DNA of 64,000 nt, from contig JADKID010000007.1 in NCBI GenBank assembly GCA_016721425.1, positions 372,001 through 436,000 of the forward strand, written 5' to 3'. The notes under the pieces are model-generated. The model did not search any database, was not told the origin of the DNA, and saw only the letters and a program-made list of their open reading frames with translations. The position numbers and the translations under genes are program-made. The stretch comes from Bryobacterales bacterium (GTDB lineage Bacteria; Acidobacteriota; Terriglobia; Bryobacterales; Bryobacteraceae). Below, in pieces: positions 35,985 through 44,010 of this stretch (positions are counted from its first letter, which is position 1; each line of letters begins with the position of its first letter).

Positions 35985-37421
35985 ATGTTGAACTGGCTCG
36001 ATCATCTTGGTATCGTTGGCCGGGCCGCGCGCGGGTTGCGCATGCGGTTGACGCTCAGCTACGTTCTCCTCTTTACCCTCGTCCTAGTCAGCATCGGCTT
36101 CGTCTTTCGCCAGGCTCTCGACCTCGTCCTCGACCAGCAAAGTGAACGCGTTCTCGACGAGTCCTGGAGCGCTGTCCGCGGCTTCCTCCGCATTCAAAAC
36201 AGCGAACTGGTCTGGGCCTACGATCCCGACGATTCCGGCGAGGCCTACGCAGTTGAGCGCCTCCGCCGCGTTCTGCTCCTAGCCGACCCCCAGGGCAATA
36301 TCCTGGAGATCTCCAACGGTTATGCCGCCCTGGGAGAGGAAAGCCCAGACCAGATCCGCCGCATCGTCGGAAAGACCCAACCCGTCACCGAGACACGCAC
36401 GGACCGCAACGGCGCCGTCTACATCGTGCGCAAGGGAATCATTCGCGACCAAGGCAAGGAGTATTTCCTGGCCATCGGCCTTCCAGCAGAAGATACGCTT
36501 CACGTCTCCGATCGTCTCGTCCGGCTCTACTTCACCTCCGTGCCGGTAATGCTCCTCGCCATCATCATCCTCGGCTGGTATGCCGCCGGACGCGCCCTTC
36601 AACCGTTACAGCAGGTCGCCCAAGCCGCGGAAACCGTCGCAGCCGGCGATCTCAGCATGCGCATTCCACCCCGCGGCACCGGCGATGAACTCGATCAGCT
36701 CAGCGCTACATTCAATCACATGATGGAGCGCCTCGGCCTCAGCTTCCATCAGATTCAGCAGTTCTCCATCGACGCTTCCCACGAATTGCGCACGCCCGTT
36801 ACCGCCATCCGCGGCCAGCTGGAAGTGGCGCTCTTTACGGCCGAGACCAAGGAGCAGTACCGTGAGGCGATCGAGACCGCCCTCCAGGATGTCGAGCGCC
36901 TCGGCCAGATCCTCAACTCGCTTCTCCTCCTCGCCCAAGCCGAATCCGGCCAGTTGATTCTGCAGAAATCCAAACAGGACCTCTCCGAAATCATCCAGGA
37001 GCTTGTCAATCAGTTCCGCTTTGTCGCCGACGAGAAACAGATCCGCCTGCGAGCCATCGCTCCTTCCTCCGTTTTCGCCGAGGTCGATCGCGCTCAGTTC
37101 GGCCGCCTCGTCAACAGCCTCCTCGGCAACGCCGTGAAATACACCCAGCCCGGCGGCAACGTGGATGTGATTCTCTCCGAGGACGGAGGCGAGGTTTGCC
37201 TGACCGTCGCCGACGACGGTCCCGGTATCGCCGCCGACCACCTGCCGCACGTCTTCGAGCGCTTCTACCGCGTTCGCGACGGCGATCGCGACGACGACAA
37301 GGGCATTGGTCTTGGTCTGGCCTTTGTCGCGTGGATCGTCAAGGCCCACGGCGGCCGTCTCAGTGTCTCCAGCGAGCCAGGCCACGGCGCCACCTTTGAG
37401 ATCACTATCCCCGCCAGATAA
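35985..37421 (+). CDS. Sensor histidine kinase
   Basis: A 478-residue membrane kinase paired with the upstream OmpR-type regulator. Membrane helix one spans about residues 22-44. A periplasmic sensor of about 135 residues follows, then helix two (about 181-205), a HAMP linker, and the dimerisation domain with phospho-acceptor His266 in ASHELRTPV. The ATP-binding domain has the N box (LLGNAVKYT), VADDGPGIA and GIGLGLAFV. The layout resembles the heavy-metal sensor group (CusS-like), but the ligand is unknown. Confidence 0.94.
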   Translation: MLNWLDHLGIVGRAARGLRMRLTLSYVLLFTLVLVSIGFVFRQALDLVLDQQSERVLDESWSAVRGFLRIQNSELVWAYDPDDSGEAYAVERLRRVLLLADPQGNILEISNGYAALGEESPDQIRRIVGKTQPVTETRTDRNGAVYIVRKGIIRDQGKEYFLAIGLPAEDTLHVSDRLVRLYFTSVPVMLLAIIILGWYAAGRALQPLQQVAQAAETVAAGDLSMRIPPRGTGDELDQLSATFNHMMERLGLSFHQIQQFSIDASHELRTPVTAIRGQLEVALFTAETKEQYREAIETALQDVERLGQILNSLLLLAQAESGQLILQKSKQDLSEIIQELVNQFRFVADEKQIRLRAIAPSSVFAEVDRAQFGRLVNSLLGNAVKYTQPGGNVDVILSEDGGEVCLTVADDGPGIAADHLPHVFERFYRVRDGDRDDDKGIGLGLAFVAWIVKAHGGRLSVSSEPGHGATFEITIPAR

Positions 37422-37445
37422 CTCCCGAGCGCGGCACCGCCACGG

Positions 37446-39083
37446 TCAGGCGTATATGCCCGGCGCTTCGTGCCCGATCGTCTGGACGTACTCGACATAC
37501 GTGCCCGGGTAGACACGCGGAATGCGCTCCGTCCCGGATTCGCCGCCTAGCTCCAGAACCCGCGAGCCCAAACCGCGCAGAAACGTCCGGTCGTGCGACA
37601 CGAAAATCATCGTACCTTCAAAGTCCTTGAGAGCATCCACCAACATCTCCTTGGTGGCAAGATCCAGGTGGTTGGTGGGCTCGTCCAGCACCAGAAAATT
37701 CGGCGGATTGTAGAGCATGCGCGCCATCGCCAGACGCGACTTCTCGCCGCCGGATAGCGAGCGGATCCGTTTCTCCACGTCGTCGCCGCAGAATTGGAAC
37801 GCGCCTGCCAGCGTGCGCAGCGAGCCAATGCCGTCCTGCGGAAAGTCGTTCTGCAGTTGCTCGCCAACCGTCAGATCAGGATCCAGCACGTCCAACGATT
37901 GCTGGGCAAAGTAGCCCATGTTGAGGCTGGCGCCAAGACGGATGCTCCCGGAATCGGGCTGCGTCACACCCGCGATCATCTTGAGCAGCGTCGTCTTCCC
38001 TGCCCCGTTCCGCCCCATCACGGCCCACCGCTCACCGCGGCGGATCGTAAGATCCAGCCCATCGTAGATCACCCGCGAGCCGTAGCTCTTGTGGATGTCT
38101 TCAATCACCGCCACCTGATCGCCGGAGCGCGGCGGCGTCCGGAACTCGAACTTCACCACCGATCGTTGCTTCGGGAGCTCCAGGCGCTCCACCTTGTCCA
38201 ATGCCTTGATGCGGCTCTGCACCTGGGCCGCCTTGGCCGCATGGGTCTTGAAGCGCTCGATAAACCGGTTCTGCTTCGCCAGCATCGCCTGCTGACGCGC
38301 GAAAGCAGCTTGCTGGTTGGTCTCGCGGATCGTCCGCTCGCGCTCGTAGAAATCGTAGTCGCCGCTGTAACAGATGATCTCGCCGGAGTCGATTTCTGCA
38401 ATTTTGGAGACGATGCGGTTCATGAAATCGCGGTCATGCGAGGTCATGAGTAGCGCGCCGGGGTACGATTTCAGAAACTGCTCCAGCCAGATGATGGACT
38501 CGATATCGAGGTGGTTGGTCGGCTCGTCCATCAGCAGCACGTCGGGACGGCCCAGCAGCACACGCGCCAGCGCCACGCGCATCTTCCACCCGCCGGAAAG
38601 CGCTCCGACGTCTCCATCAATCTGATCCTCGTGGAAGCCGAGTCCCGCCAGCACTTCGCGGGCCTGCGCCTCCAGAGTGTAGCCGCCCAGGTGCTCGTAC
38701 TCTTCCTGAACTTCTCCGAAACGCGCCAGAATCCGGTCCATGTCGTCCGCCTGTGCGGGGTCGTTCATGGCGCGGTGCAGATCTTCCAGCTCGTGGTGCA
38801 GATCACCCACCCGTCCGCTGCCGGCGATAGCCTCATCCAGCACGGGGCGGCCCGTCATCTCCTCCACATCCTGGCGGAAATAGCCGATGGTGAGCTTCTT
38901 GGGAACCGAAACCTCGCCCTCATCGGCCTCTTCTTCGCGCATCACCATGCGGAAAAGCGTGGTCTTGCCGGATCCGTTCGGCCCTACCAGACCAACCTTC
39001 TCACCGGGGTTCAATTGAAAGGAAGCTTCTACAAAAATGAGCTGCTTGCCGTACTGCTTGTTGATATTCGAAAAAGAGATCAT
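37446..39083 (-). CDS. ABC-F family ATPase
   Basis: A 545-residue soluble protein with two ABC ATPase domains and no membrane part, hence an ABC-F factor that acts on ribosomes (translation or antibiotic protection). Domain one has Walker A GPNGSGKTT, signature LSGGWKMRVALAR and LLMDEPTNHLD. Domain two has GRNGAGKTT, LSGGEKSRLAMAR and LVLDEPTNHLD. The linker between them is short and charged (about 230-315). No resistance-specific long extension is seen. It converges on the histidine kinase gene. Confidence 0.92.
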   Translation of the reverse strand: MISFSNINKQYGKQLIFVEASFQLNPGEKVGLVGPNGSGKTTLFRMVMREEEADEGEVSVPKKLTIGYFRQDVEEMTGRPVLDEAIAGSGRVGDLHHELEDLHRAMNDPAQADDMDRILARFGEVQEEYEHLGGYTLEAQAREVLAGLGFHEDQIDGDVGALSGGWKMRVALARVLLGRPDVLLMDEPTNHLDIESIIWLEQFLKSYPGALLMTSHDRDFMNRIVSKIAEIDSGEIICYSGDYDFYERERTIRETNQQAAFARQQAMLAKQNRFIERFKTHAAKAAQVQSRIKALDKVERLELPKQRSVVKFEFRTPPRSGDQVAVIEDIHKSYGSRVIYDGLDLTIRRGERWAVMGRNGAGKTTLLKMIAGVTQPDSGSIRLGASLNMGYFAQQSLDVLDPDLTVGEQLQNDFPQDGIGSLRTLAGAFQFCGDDVEKRIRSLSGGEKSRLAMARMLYNPPNFLVLDEPTNHLDLATKEMLVDALKDFEGTMIFVSHDRTFLRGLGSRVLELGGESGTERIPRVYPGTYVEYVQTIGHEAPGIYA

Positions 39084-39125
39084 CCGCTCTTTCCAAGGTA
39101 GCAGAGGGGTAGCAGAGACCGCCGC

Positions 39126-40757
39126 TCAGCGCAGCCGCGCGAAGCGCAGGTCCCACACTCGCGCCTCACCGGCGCTGAGCCCAACCACTTTGCCGGCGGC
39201 GTCCCGGAGAAAGAAGATGGACCCTCCGGCGGCCGTCACAAATCCATCGCGGAATGTAGCCCGCAGAGTCACCGGAGCATTCCGGCCAATCCGATAAGTC
39301 AGCTCACCTCCAGGCGCCAGCGCCACCACCAACCGAGAAGCCGTCTCCGCACTCTCGTACTCGCCCGCCAGCGCACCTAATTCGCCCTTGGATGGCCGGG
39401 CGGGCTCGACGCGGACAAACTGCACCTCATCATCGGGCGTCCGCATCCACAAGCTCACCGGCCCGCCGTTCTGTTCCTCGAAGCGGACCTCCCCTCCACC
39501 CAACTCAAACCGTCCCTCGGCAACAGGCTTCAGTTCCCCGGAGGAACCAACCGCCGCCAGCCGGCCGTCCTTCCACGTCAATTCCAGCACCGTGTTGTCG
39601 CGCGTCTTGCGGTACAGCCCCGCCAGCGCTTGCAGCTTGGCCGGGTCAGCCGCAAAGGCGGCGGCCGCGGCCGCTTTGCCGCCGGTCCAGAGCCGTGCCG
39701 TTTCGCGGCCCAGCCGCGACGCATTCGCCTGCGCGGAGTTGCACATCACGGCGACGGACACACCCAAATCCGGATACCGCCCCAGCCAGGTGCGGTACCC
39801 GCCCGTCGCGCCGGAATGCGATACCTCCCGCAGGCCGTCGGTGCGGATCACCATCAGGCCTGCCGCATAGGAGATCGTCCGTCCGCCGCGCAACTGCGCC
39901 GGCTTCTGCTGGGCTTGGACAAACTCGGCCCCGCCCACCTTGGCCTGGGTGAAGTTCTCGTTCCACTTGAGCAGGTCCCCCACCGTCGTCAGCAACCCGC
40001 CCGCTCCGATGATGTTCTCAATCGGCGTCTGTTGCACATACCCCTGGCCGGCGGGTCCGTAGGCCAGCGCGCGCCTGGGCACGACTGTACGAAAGTTCTC
40101 CCGCCAACGGGATTCCGTCATGCCCAGCGGACCGAAGATCTTCTCCTGCGTATAGGCCGAGAACGTCTTGCCGTTGCCCAGCGCCCGCTCGATTAGGATC
40201 GTGGCGATGTTGAATCCAGTGTTGGTGTAGCTGTAGTGTGTGCCTGGATCGAAATTCAACGCGCGCTGCTGCGCCGCCATCTGCAGCAAGTCTCGATTCG
40301 TGTAAACAAACGTGCCCTCCTCTGCCCCGCCAAACGCTGCAATCGGGCGCCATTCCCGCATTCCGCTGATGTGGCTGATCACCTGCCGGATCGTCAGCGG
40401 CGCGCCGTAGTCCGCCAGTTCCGGCAGGTACTTCCGCATCGGATCGTCCAATGAGATCTTGCCTTCCTGCGCCAGCAGCATCAGCGCCGCCGCAGTGAAC
40501 TGTTTGGCCACCGAGCCGCTTTCAAACACTGTCTCCGGCGTAATGGCCACGTTCCGTTCCAGATCAGCCATGCCGTATCCCGCCGTCAGAACCACCGTTC
40601 CTCGCTCCGCCACACCCACCGCGCAGCCCGGTGTATGCGTGTTGAATCCTGCGAAAATGCGGTCCACCTCGCCTTTGCGGGAGGCGGTTTGCGCCGGGCA
40701 TAGCGCTGCCAAGGCCAGGGTAGCGGTCAGCGTGATGATCAGAATCTGCAATCGCAT
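39126..40757 (-). CDS. Exported serine hydrolase (class C beta-lactamase fold)
   Basis: A 543-residue secreted protein. A signal peptide (MRLQILIITLTATLALAAL) precedes a penicillin-binding/AmpC-type domain with the catalytic Ser-x-x-Lys as S82-V-A-K85. YSYTNTGFN carries the Tyr-x-Asn, and SHSGATGGYRTW stands in the KTG position. The C-terminal 150 residues form a beta-rich extra domain seen in many such esterase/peptidase relatives. Substrate may be a peptide or ester rather than a beta-lactam. I chose ATG 40757; the open frame runs upstream without features. Confidence 0.87.
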   Translation of the reverse strand: MRLQILIITLTATLALAALCPAQTASRKGEVDRIFAGFNTHTPGCAVGVAERGTVVLTAGYGMADLERNVAITPETVFESGSVAKQFTAAALMLLAQEGKISLDDPMRKYLPELADYGAPLTIRQVISHISGMREWRPIAAFGGAEEGTFVYTNRDLLQMAAQQRALNFDPGTHYSYTNTGFNIATILIERALGNGKTFSAYTQEKIFGPLGMTESRWRENFRTVVPRRALAYGPAGQGYVQQTPIENIIGAGGLLTTVGDLLKWNENFTQAKVGGAEFVQAQQKPAQLRGGRTISYAAGLMVIRTDGLREVSHSGATGGYRTWLGRYPDLGVSVAVMCNSAQANASRLGRETARLWTGGKAAAAAAFAADPAKLQALAGLYRKTRDNTVLELTWKDGRLAAVGSSGELKPVAEGRFELGGGEVRFEEQNGGPVSLWMRTPDDEVQFVRVEPARPSKGELGALAGEYESAETASRLVVALAPGGELTYRIGRNAPVTLRATFRDGFVTAAGGSIFFLRDAAGKVVGLSAGEARVWDLRFARLR

Positions 40758-40860
40758 ATTGAGTTGTAGGGTAGCACTGCCGCCCAGGTCGCACGGTGGC
40801 CAAAAAAACTGCATAATCCGAAGAGCCTGATTCGTATCCGGTAGTGAAGGAAGCGGCAGA

Positions 40861-41427
40861 ATGGAAGCTGGACAGGTGGCACAACCTAACGTCGGTACAA
40901 CCTGGAAAGCAGCCGCACGGGAAGAGGCGGGCTTCGCCGAGCTCGTCCACACACACCAGAGCATGGTGTACAGCCTGTGCTGGCACTTCTTCCGCAACCG
41001 GGCGCTGGCTGAGGAGATCGCCCAGGACGTCTTTCTTCAGTTGTTCCGGAGTCTCGATTCCATCGAGTCACCCCAGCATCTGGAGGCGTGGCTGCGGCGG
41101 ACGGCCAGCAACCGCTGCATCGATCACTATCGCAAACGCGGCCGCCAGGGCGAGGTGCCGCTGGAAGGGCTGGTGGAGCCGGCCTCGCCCGTGCCAACGG
41201 GCGATCCGCTGATGATCGGCATGGTGCGCAAGCTGGTGGCCTCGTTGCCCGACGCTCAGCGCATGGTGGTGGTTCTCCGCTATCAGGAGGACCTCGACGC
41301 CACCGAGATCGCCACCACGCTCGGCATGCCCGTACAGACCGTGTGGAGCCACCTGCGCCGCGCCATCGCCATGCTGCAGGAAAAGGCCGGGCGCAAAGCG
41401 AATGCCGCCCCCAAGGAAGGTAACTGA
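40861..41427 (+). CDS. ECF-type RNA polymerase sigma factor
   Basis: A 188-residue sigma-70 family factor with region 2 (LVHTHQSMVYSLCWHFFRN, AEEIAQDVFLQLFR, then the HLEAWLRRTASNRCIDHYRK helix) and region 4 (LPDAQRMVVVLRYQEDL, then ATEIATTLGMPVQTVWSHL). There is no region 1 or 3. It heads an operon with a one-helix membrane protein in the usual anti-sigma position and two DUF4252 proteins. The stop overlaps the next start (TGATG). Confidence 0.95.
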   Translation: MEAGQVAQPNVGTTWKAAAREEAGFAELVHTHQSMVYSLCWHFFRNRALAEEIAQDVFLQLFRSLDSIESPQHLEAWLRRTASNRCIDHYRKRGRQGEVPLEGLVEPASPVPTGDPLMIGMVRKLVASLPDAQRMVVVLRYQEDLDATEIATTLGMPVQTVWSHLRRAIAMLQEKAGRKANAAPKEGN

Positions 41428-41744
41428 TGGACCCCCTAGAGAACGACTTTCGAGAAGCGTTAAGCCGCGAACCGGCGCCGGATTGGTTTGCCGAGCGCGT
41501 GATGGCGCGCGTGCGGGAGCAGAAGCCACAGCCCAAGCAGAGCCTCGGCTGGCTGCGCTGGGCGGCGGCCGTGGCCATGGTGGTGGTGGTGATTGGCGGT
41601 GTCCGTTTTGACCAGGTTCGCCGGGAACGTCTGGCCGGCGAGCAGGCCAAGCAACAGTTGATGCTTGCGCTGCAAGTCACTGGATCTAAGCTACATATGG
41701 CCCAGGTTCGCGTCCAGTCGATCGATCGGCCCAGACCGGAATAA
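41427..41744 (+). CDS. Single-pass membrane protein, possible anti-sigma factor
   Basis: A 105-residue protein with one membrane helix (about residues 46-60, AAAVAMVVVVIGGV). A cytoplasmic N-terminus (MDPLENDFREALSREPAPDWF) and a charged outer tail flank it. It is coupled to the sigma factor by an overlapping TGATG, the usual place for an anti-sigma gene. It has no zinc-binding HxxxCxxC motif. The role is inferred from position and topology only. Confidence 0.65.
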   Translation: MDPLENDFREALSREPAPDWFAERVMARVREQKPQPKQSLGWLRWAAAVAMVVVVIGGVRFDQVRRERLAGEQAKQQLMLALQVTGSKLHMAQVRVQSIDRPRPE

Positions 41745-41767
41745 TCACTTTTGTCGAGGAGATAGTC

Positions 41768-42334
41768 ATGCGTTACCAATTCGTGCTCGCTCTAGCTGTG
41801 TCCGTTGGCGCCCTCGCCGCGCAGCAGCTCAAATTTACCGCCGCCTTCGAAAGACTGTCCGAGAAGGCAACGGAAACCGTCAACGTTTCGCTGGATCCCC
41901 AAACCCTGGGCTTCGCCTCCAAGTTCCTCTCCGATGGCAACAAGGACGAGGCGCAGGCCAAGAAAGTGGTTTCCAAGCTAACCGGAATCCAGGTGCGCAG
42001 CTTTGAGTTCGACAAAGAAGGCGCCTACACGGAGGCCGACGTCAACGACATCCGCGCCCAGGTGAAAGGGCCGGAGTGGTCGCTCATCGTGTCGAGCCGC
42101 AGTAAGAAAGACCGCGAGTCGGCCGAGATCTACCTCCACCGCGATGGCGGCCTGGTGATCATCGCCGCCGAGCCCAAGGAACTCACCGTCGTCAACATCA
42201 TGGGCAAGATCGATCCCAGTGAGCTGCGGAGCCTCGGCGGTCAGTTCGGGGTGCCGAAGAACATCATGCCCGAAGGCGCCACGCCGAAGCCCTCGCCCGC
42301 CAAGGCGAAAGACAAAGACGAGGACGAGGAGTAA
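41768..42334 (+). CDS. DUF4252-family exported protein
   Basis: A 188-residue protein with a signal peptide (MRYQFVLALAVSVGALA). The body fits DUF4252, whose pattern here is KVVSKLTGIQVRSFEF, WSLIVSSRSKKDRESAEIYLHRDG by pieces, and VVNIMGKIDPSELRSLGG. The C-terminal 25 residues are Lys/Asp/Glu rich (KAKDKDEDEE). Function is unknown. In Acidobacteriota and Bacteroidota such genes follow ECF sigma/anti-sigma pairs, as here. A second, divergent copy follows after three bases. Confidence 0.8.
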   Translation: MRYQFVLALAVSVGALAAQQLKFTAAFERLSEKATETVNVSLDPQTLGFASKFLSDGNKDEAQAKKVVSKLTGIQVRSFEFDKEGAYTEADVNDIRAQVKGPEWSLIVSSRSKKDRESAEIYLHRDGGLVIIAAEPKELTVVNIMGKIDPSELRSLGGQFGVPKNIMPEGATPKPSPAKAKDKDEDEE

Positions 42335-42337
42335 GCC

Positions 42338-42805
42338 GTGCGACGCCTCATACTCAGCGCGCTTCTGATCCTCTCTGCCCTTCCGGCCGGAGCCGCGTCC
42401 TTCCAATCCATCGTGGAGAAAGTGGAGTCCGATCTCGGCGTGCGCAAGGTGCGGATGCCCGGCGTTGGGCTGCTGGTCAACAGCTTCGTCTTCGTGAAGC
42501 GGCCGGGCGGGGCCAGTTCGCTCAACCTGGCGACCTTTGAGGGTGAGATGTCCCGCTTTCAGGCCGCCGTGCAGCGCGCCGCCGGCCGGGAGTGGAAACC
42601 AATGGTGACCGTCCGCTCCAAGCGGGACAAGGAGGACGTCATCATCTACGTGCGTGCCGACAGCAGCAAGTTCGAGTTGCTCATCGCCAGCAGCGAATCC
42701 GGTGAGGCCACGCTCGTGCAGTTAAAACTGGAGGGCAAGAGGATTCTGGATTGGCTTCGCGATCCGGTGCAAATGAACGGAACAGTGTCCACCAGCATCC
42801 AGTGA
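42338..42805 (+). CDS. DUF4252-family exported protein, second copy
   Basis: A 155-residue protein beginning at GTG 42338 with a signal peptide (MRRLILSALLILSALPAGA). It shares the layout of the preceding DUF4252 protein: VGLLVNSFVFVKRPGG, WKPMVTVRSKRDKEDVIIYVRAD in sections, and VQLKLEGKRILDWL. It is shorter and lacks the charged tail. The pair probably arose by duplication and may form a complex at the cell envelope under control of the ECF sigma factor. Function unknown. Confidence 0.75.
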   Translation: MRRLILSALLILSALPAGAASFQSIVEKVESDLGVRKVRMPGVGLLVNSFVFVKRPGGASSLNLATFEGEMSRFQAAVQRAAGREWKPMVTVRSKRDKEDVIIYVRADSSKFELLIASSESGEATLVQLKLEGKRILDWLRDPVQMNGTVSTSIQ

Positions 42806-42921
42806 TGGAGAATTCCGCAATCTGCACTTTCAATGAAACCTCACCGTGCGGACTGACATCCAATCACATGACAAAGCTTCCCGGTGCAGCGCAAGCGGCC
42901 GGAGCGGCAAGGAGAAAACAT

Positions 42922-43329
42922 ATGAACCAGGAAGAACGCTACCGCGTACTTCTGCAGGATTTGCTCGCGGAGTACACCCCCTCAGAGCTTGATAAGGAAG
43001 CGCTCGTCATTACGCAGCAGGCCGATGAGCTGGACACCATCCAGTCCACTGAAAACCGCAATATGGCAGTTGGCCGGCTGAGCGCCCACGCGCGCCGCCG
43101 CCAGGAGATCAAGCTCGCTTTGCGGCGCCTCGACGCCGGCGAATACGGCGAATGCATCGATTGCGAAGAGCCCATCGCACCCAAGCGGCTGCAAGTCGTC
43201 CCGTGGGCCGAGCGTTGCGTCATCTGCCAGGAAGCGCACGAGCGCGAACAGGCGCACAATCCGGCTGACGCCGCCGGCGATTCCGATGAGGAACTGCCGG
43301 TTGCCAGCGGATGGCGCAAGGCCGCCTAA
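42922..43329 (+). CDS. TraR/DksA-family zinc-finger protein
   Basis: A 135-residue protein with a helical N-terminal half and a C4 zinc finger (CIDCEEPIAPKRLQVVPWAE in the first part, then CVIC), as in DksA/TraR proteins that bind the RNA polymerase secondary channel. The coiled-coil tip is not the canonical DxxDxA of DksA, so a distinct regulatory role is likely. ATG 42922 has AAGGAG at 42910-42915, six bases away. The tail is acidic (GDSDEELP). It stands on its own after the DUF4252 operon. Confidence 0.85.
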   Translation: MNQEERYRVLLQDLLAEYTPSELDKEALVITQQADELDTIQSTENRNMAVGRLSAHARRRQEIKLALRRLDAGEYGECIDCEEPIAPKRLQVVPWAERCVICQEAHEREQAHNPADAAGDSDEELPVASGWRKAA

Positions 43330-43365
43330 AAACAGCCGTCCCGCCGTGATATAGTCCTAGGCTGC

Positions 43366-44010
43366 ATGTCAGCAGCCACCCCCACATCCGTGATCGCTCT
43401 TTCGTTGCTCTGCCTGGGCTTGGGCTGTGCGCAGACCAAGCCCGGCGAGTGGCGGCCCCTGTTCGACGGGAAATCCCTCCAAAACTGGAAGGAAACGCCG
43501 TATACGGACAAGGGCGCCGTGCGCGCCGAGAAGGGCGAACTAACCCTCGGTGTCGGCAAGCCCATGACGGGCGTGCGCTGGGTGGGCCCGGACCTCCCCA
43601 ATGCCGATTACGAGGTGCGCTTCGAGGCTGTCCGCCTGCAAGGTTCGGACTTCTTCGCCATGTTGACGTTTCCCGTCGGCGATGACTTCTGCACGTGGGT
43701 GACAGGCGGATGGGGCGGCGATATCGTCGGGCTGTCGAACCTTGACGACGCGGACGCAGCGGACAACGATACGCGCGCGTATTTTACCTTTGAGACCGGC
43801 CGCTGGTATGCGTTCCGCATTCGCGTGACGCTCGAGAAGTTCACGGCCTGGATCGACGAAAAGCCCGTGACCGATGTGGAAATCTCGAGAAGAAAAATCG
43901 GACTCCGGTACGGAGAGGACAAACTCTCCGTACCGTTCGGTTTTACCTCTTACAACACCAAAGGCGCACTGCGGAAGATCGAGTTCCGCGAATTGCCTGT
44001 CAGGCGCTAA
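43366..44010 (+). CDS. Exported DUF1080 (3-keto-disaccharide hydrolase-like) protein
   Basis: A 214-residue protein with a lipoprotein-like N-terminus (ALSLLCLGLGCAQ; the Cys is at a plausible lipobox). The body is DUF1080, a concanavalin-like fold: WRPLFDGKSLQNWKETPY, ADYEVRFEAVRLQGSDFFAMLTF in pieces, GRWYAFRIRVTLEKFTAWID, and the ending REL. DUF1080 proteins act on 3-keto-glycosides or bind sugars. Its stop overlaps that of the convergent Gfo/Idh/MocA gene, a pairing common in sugar-oxidising Acidobacteriota and Planctomycetota. Confidence 0.85.
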   Translation: MSAATPTSVIALSLLCLGLGCAQTKPGEWRPLFDGKSLQNWKETPYTDKGAVRAEKGELTLGVGKPMTGVRWVGPDLPNADYEVRFEAVRLQGSDFFAMLTFPVGDDFCTWVTGGWGGDIVGLSNLDDADAADNDTRAYFTFETGRWYAFRIRVTLEKFTAWIDEKPVTDVEISRRKIGLRYGEDKLSVPFGFTSYNTKGALRKIEFRELPVRR

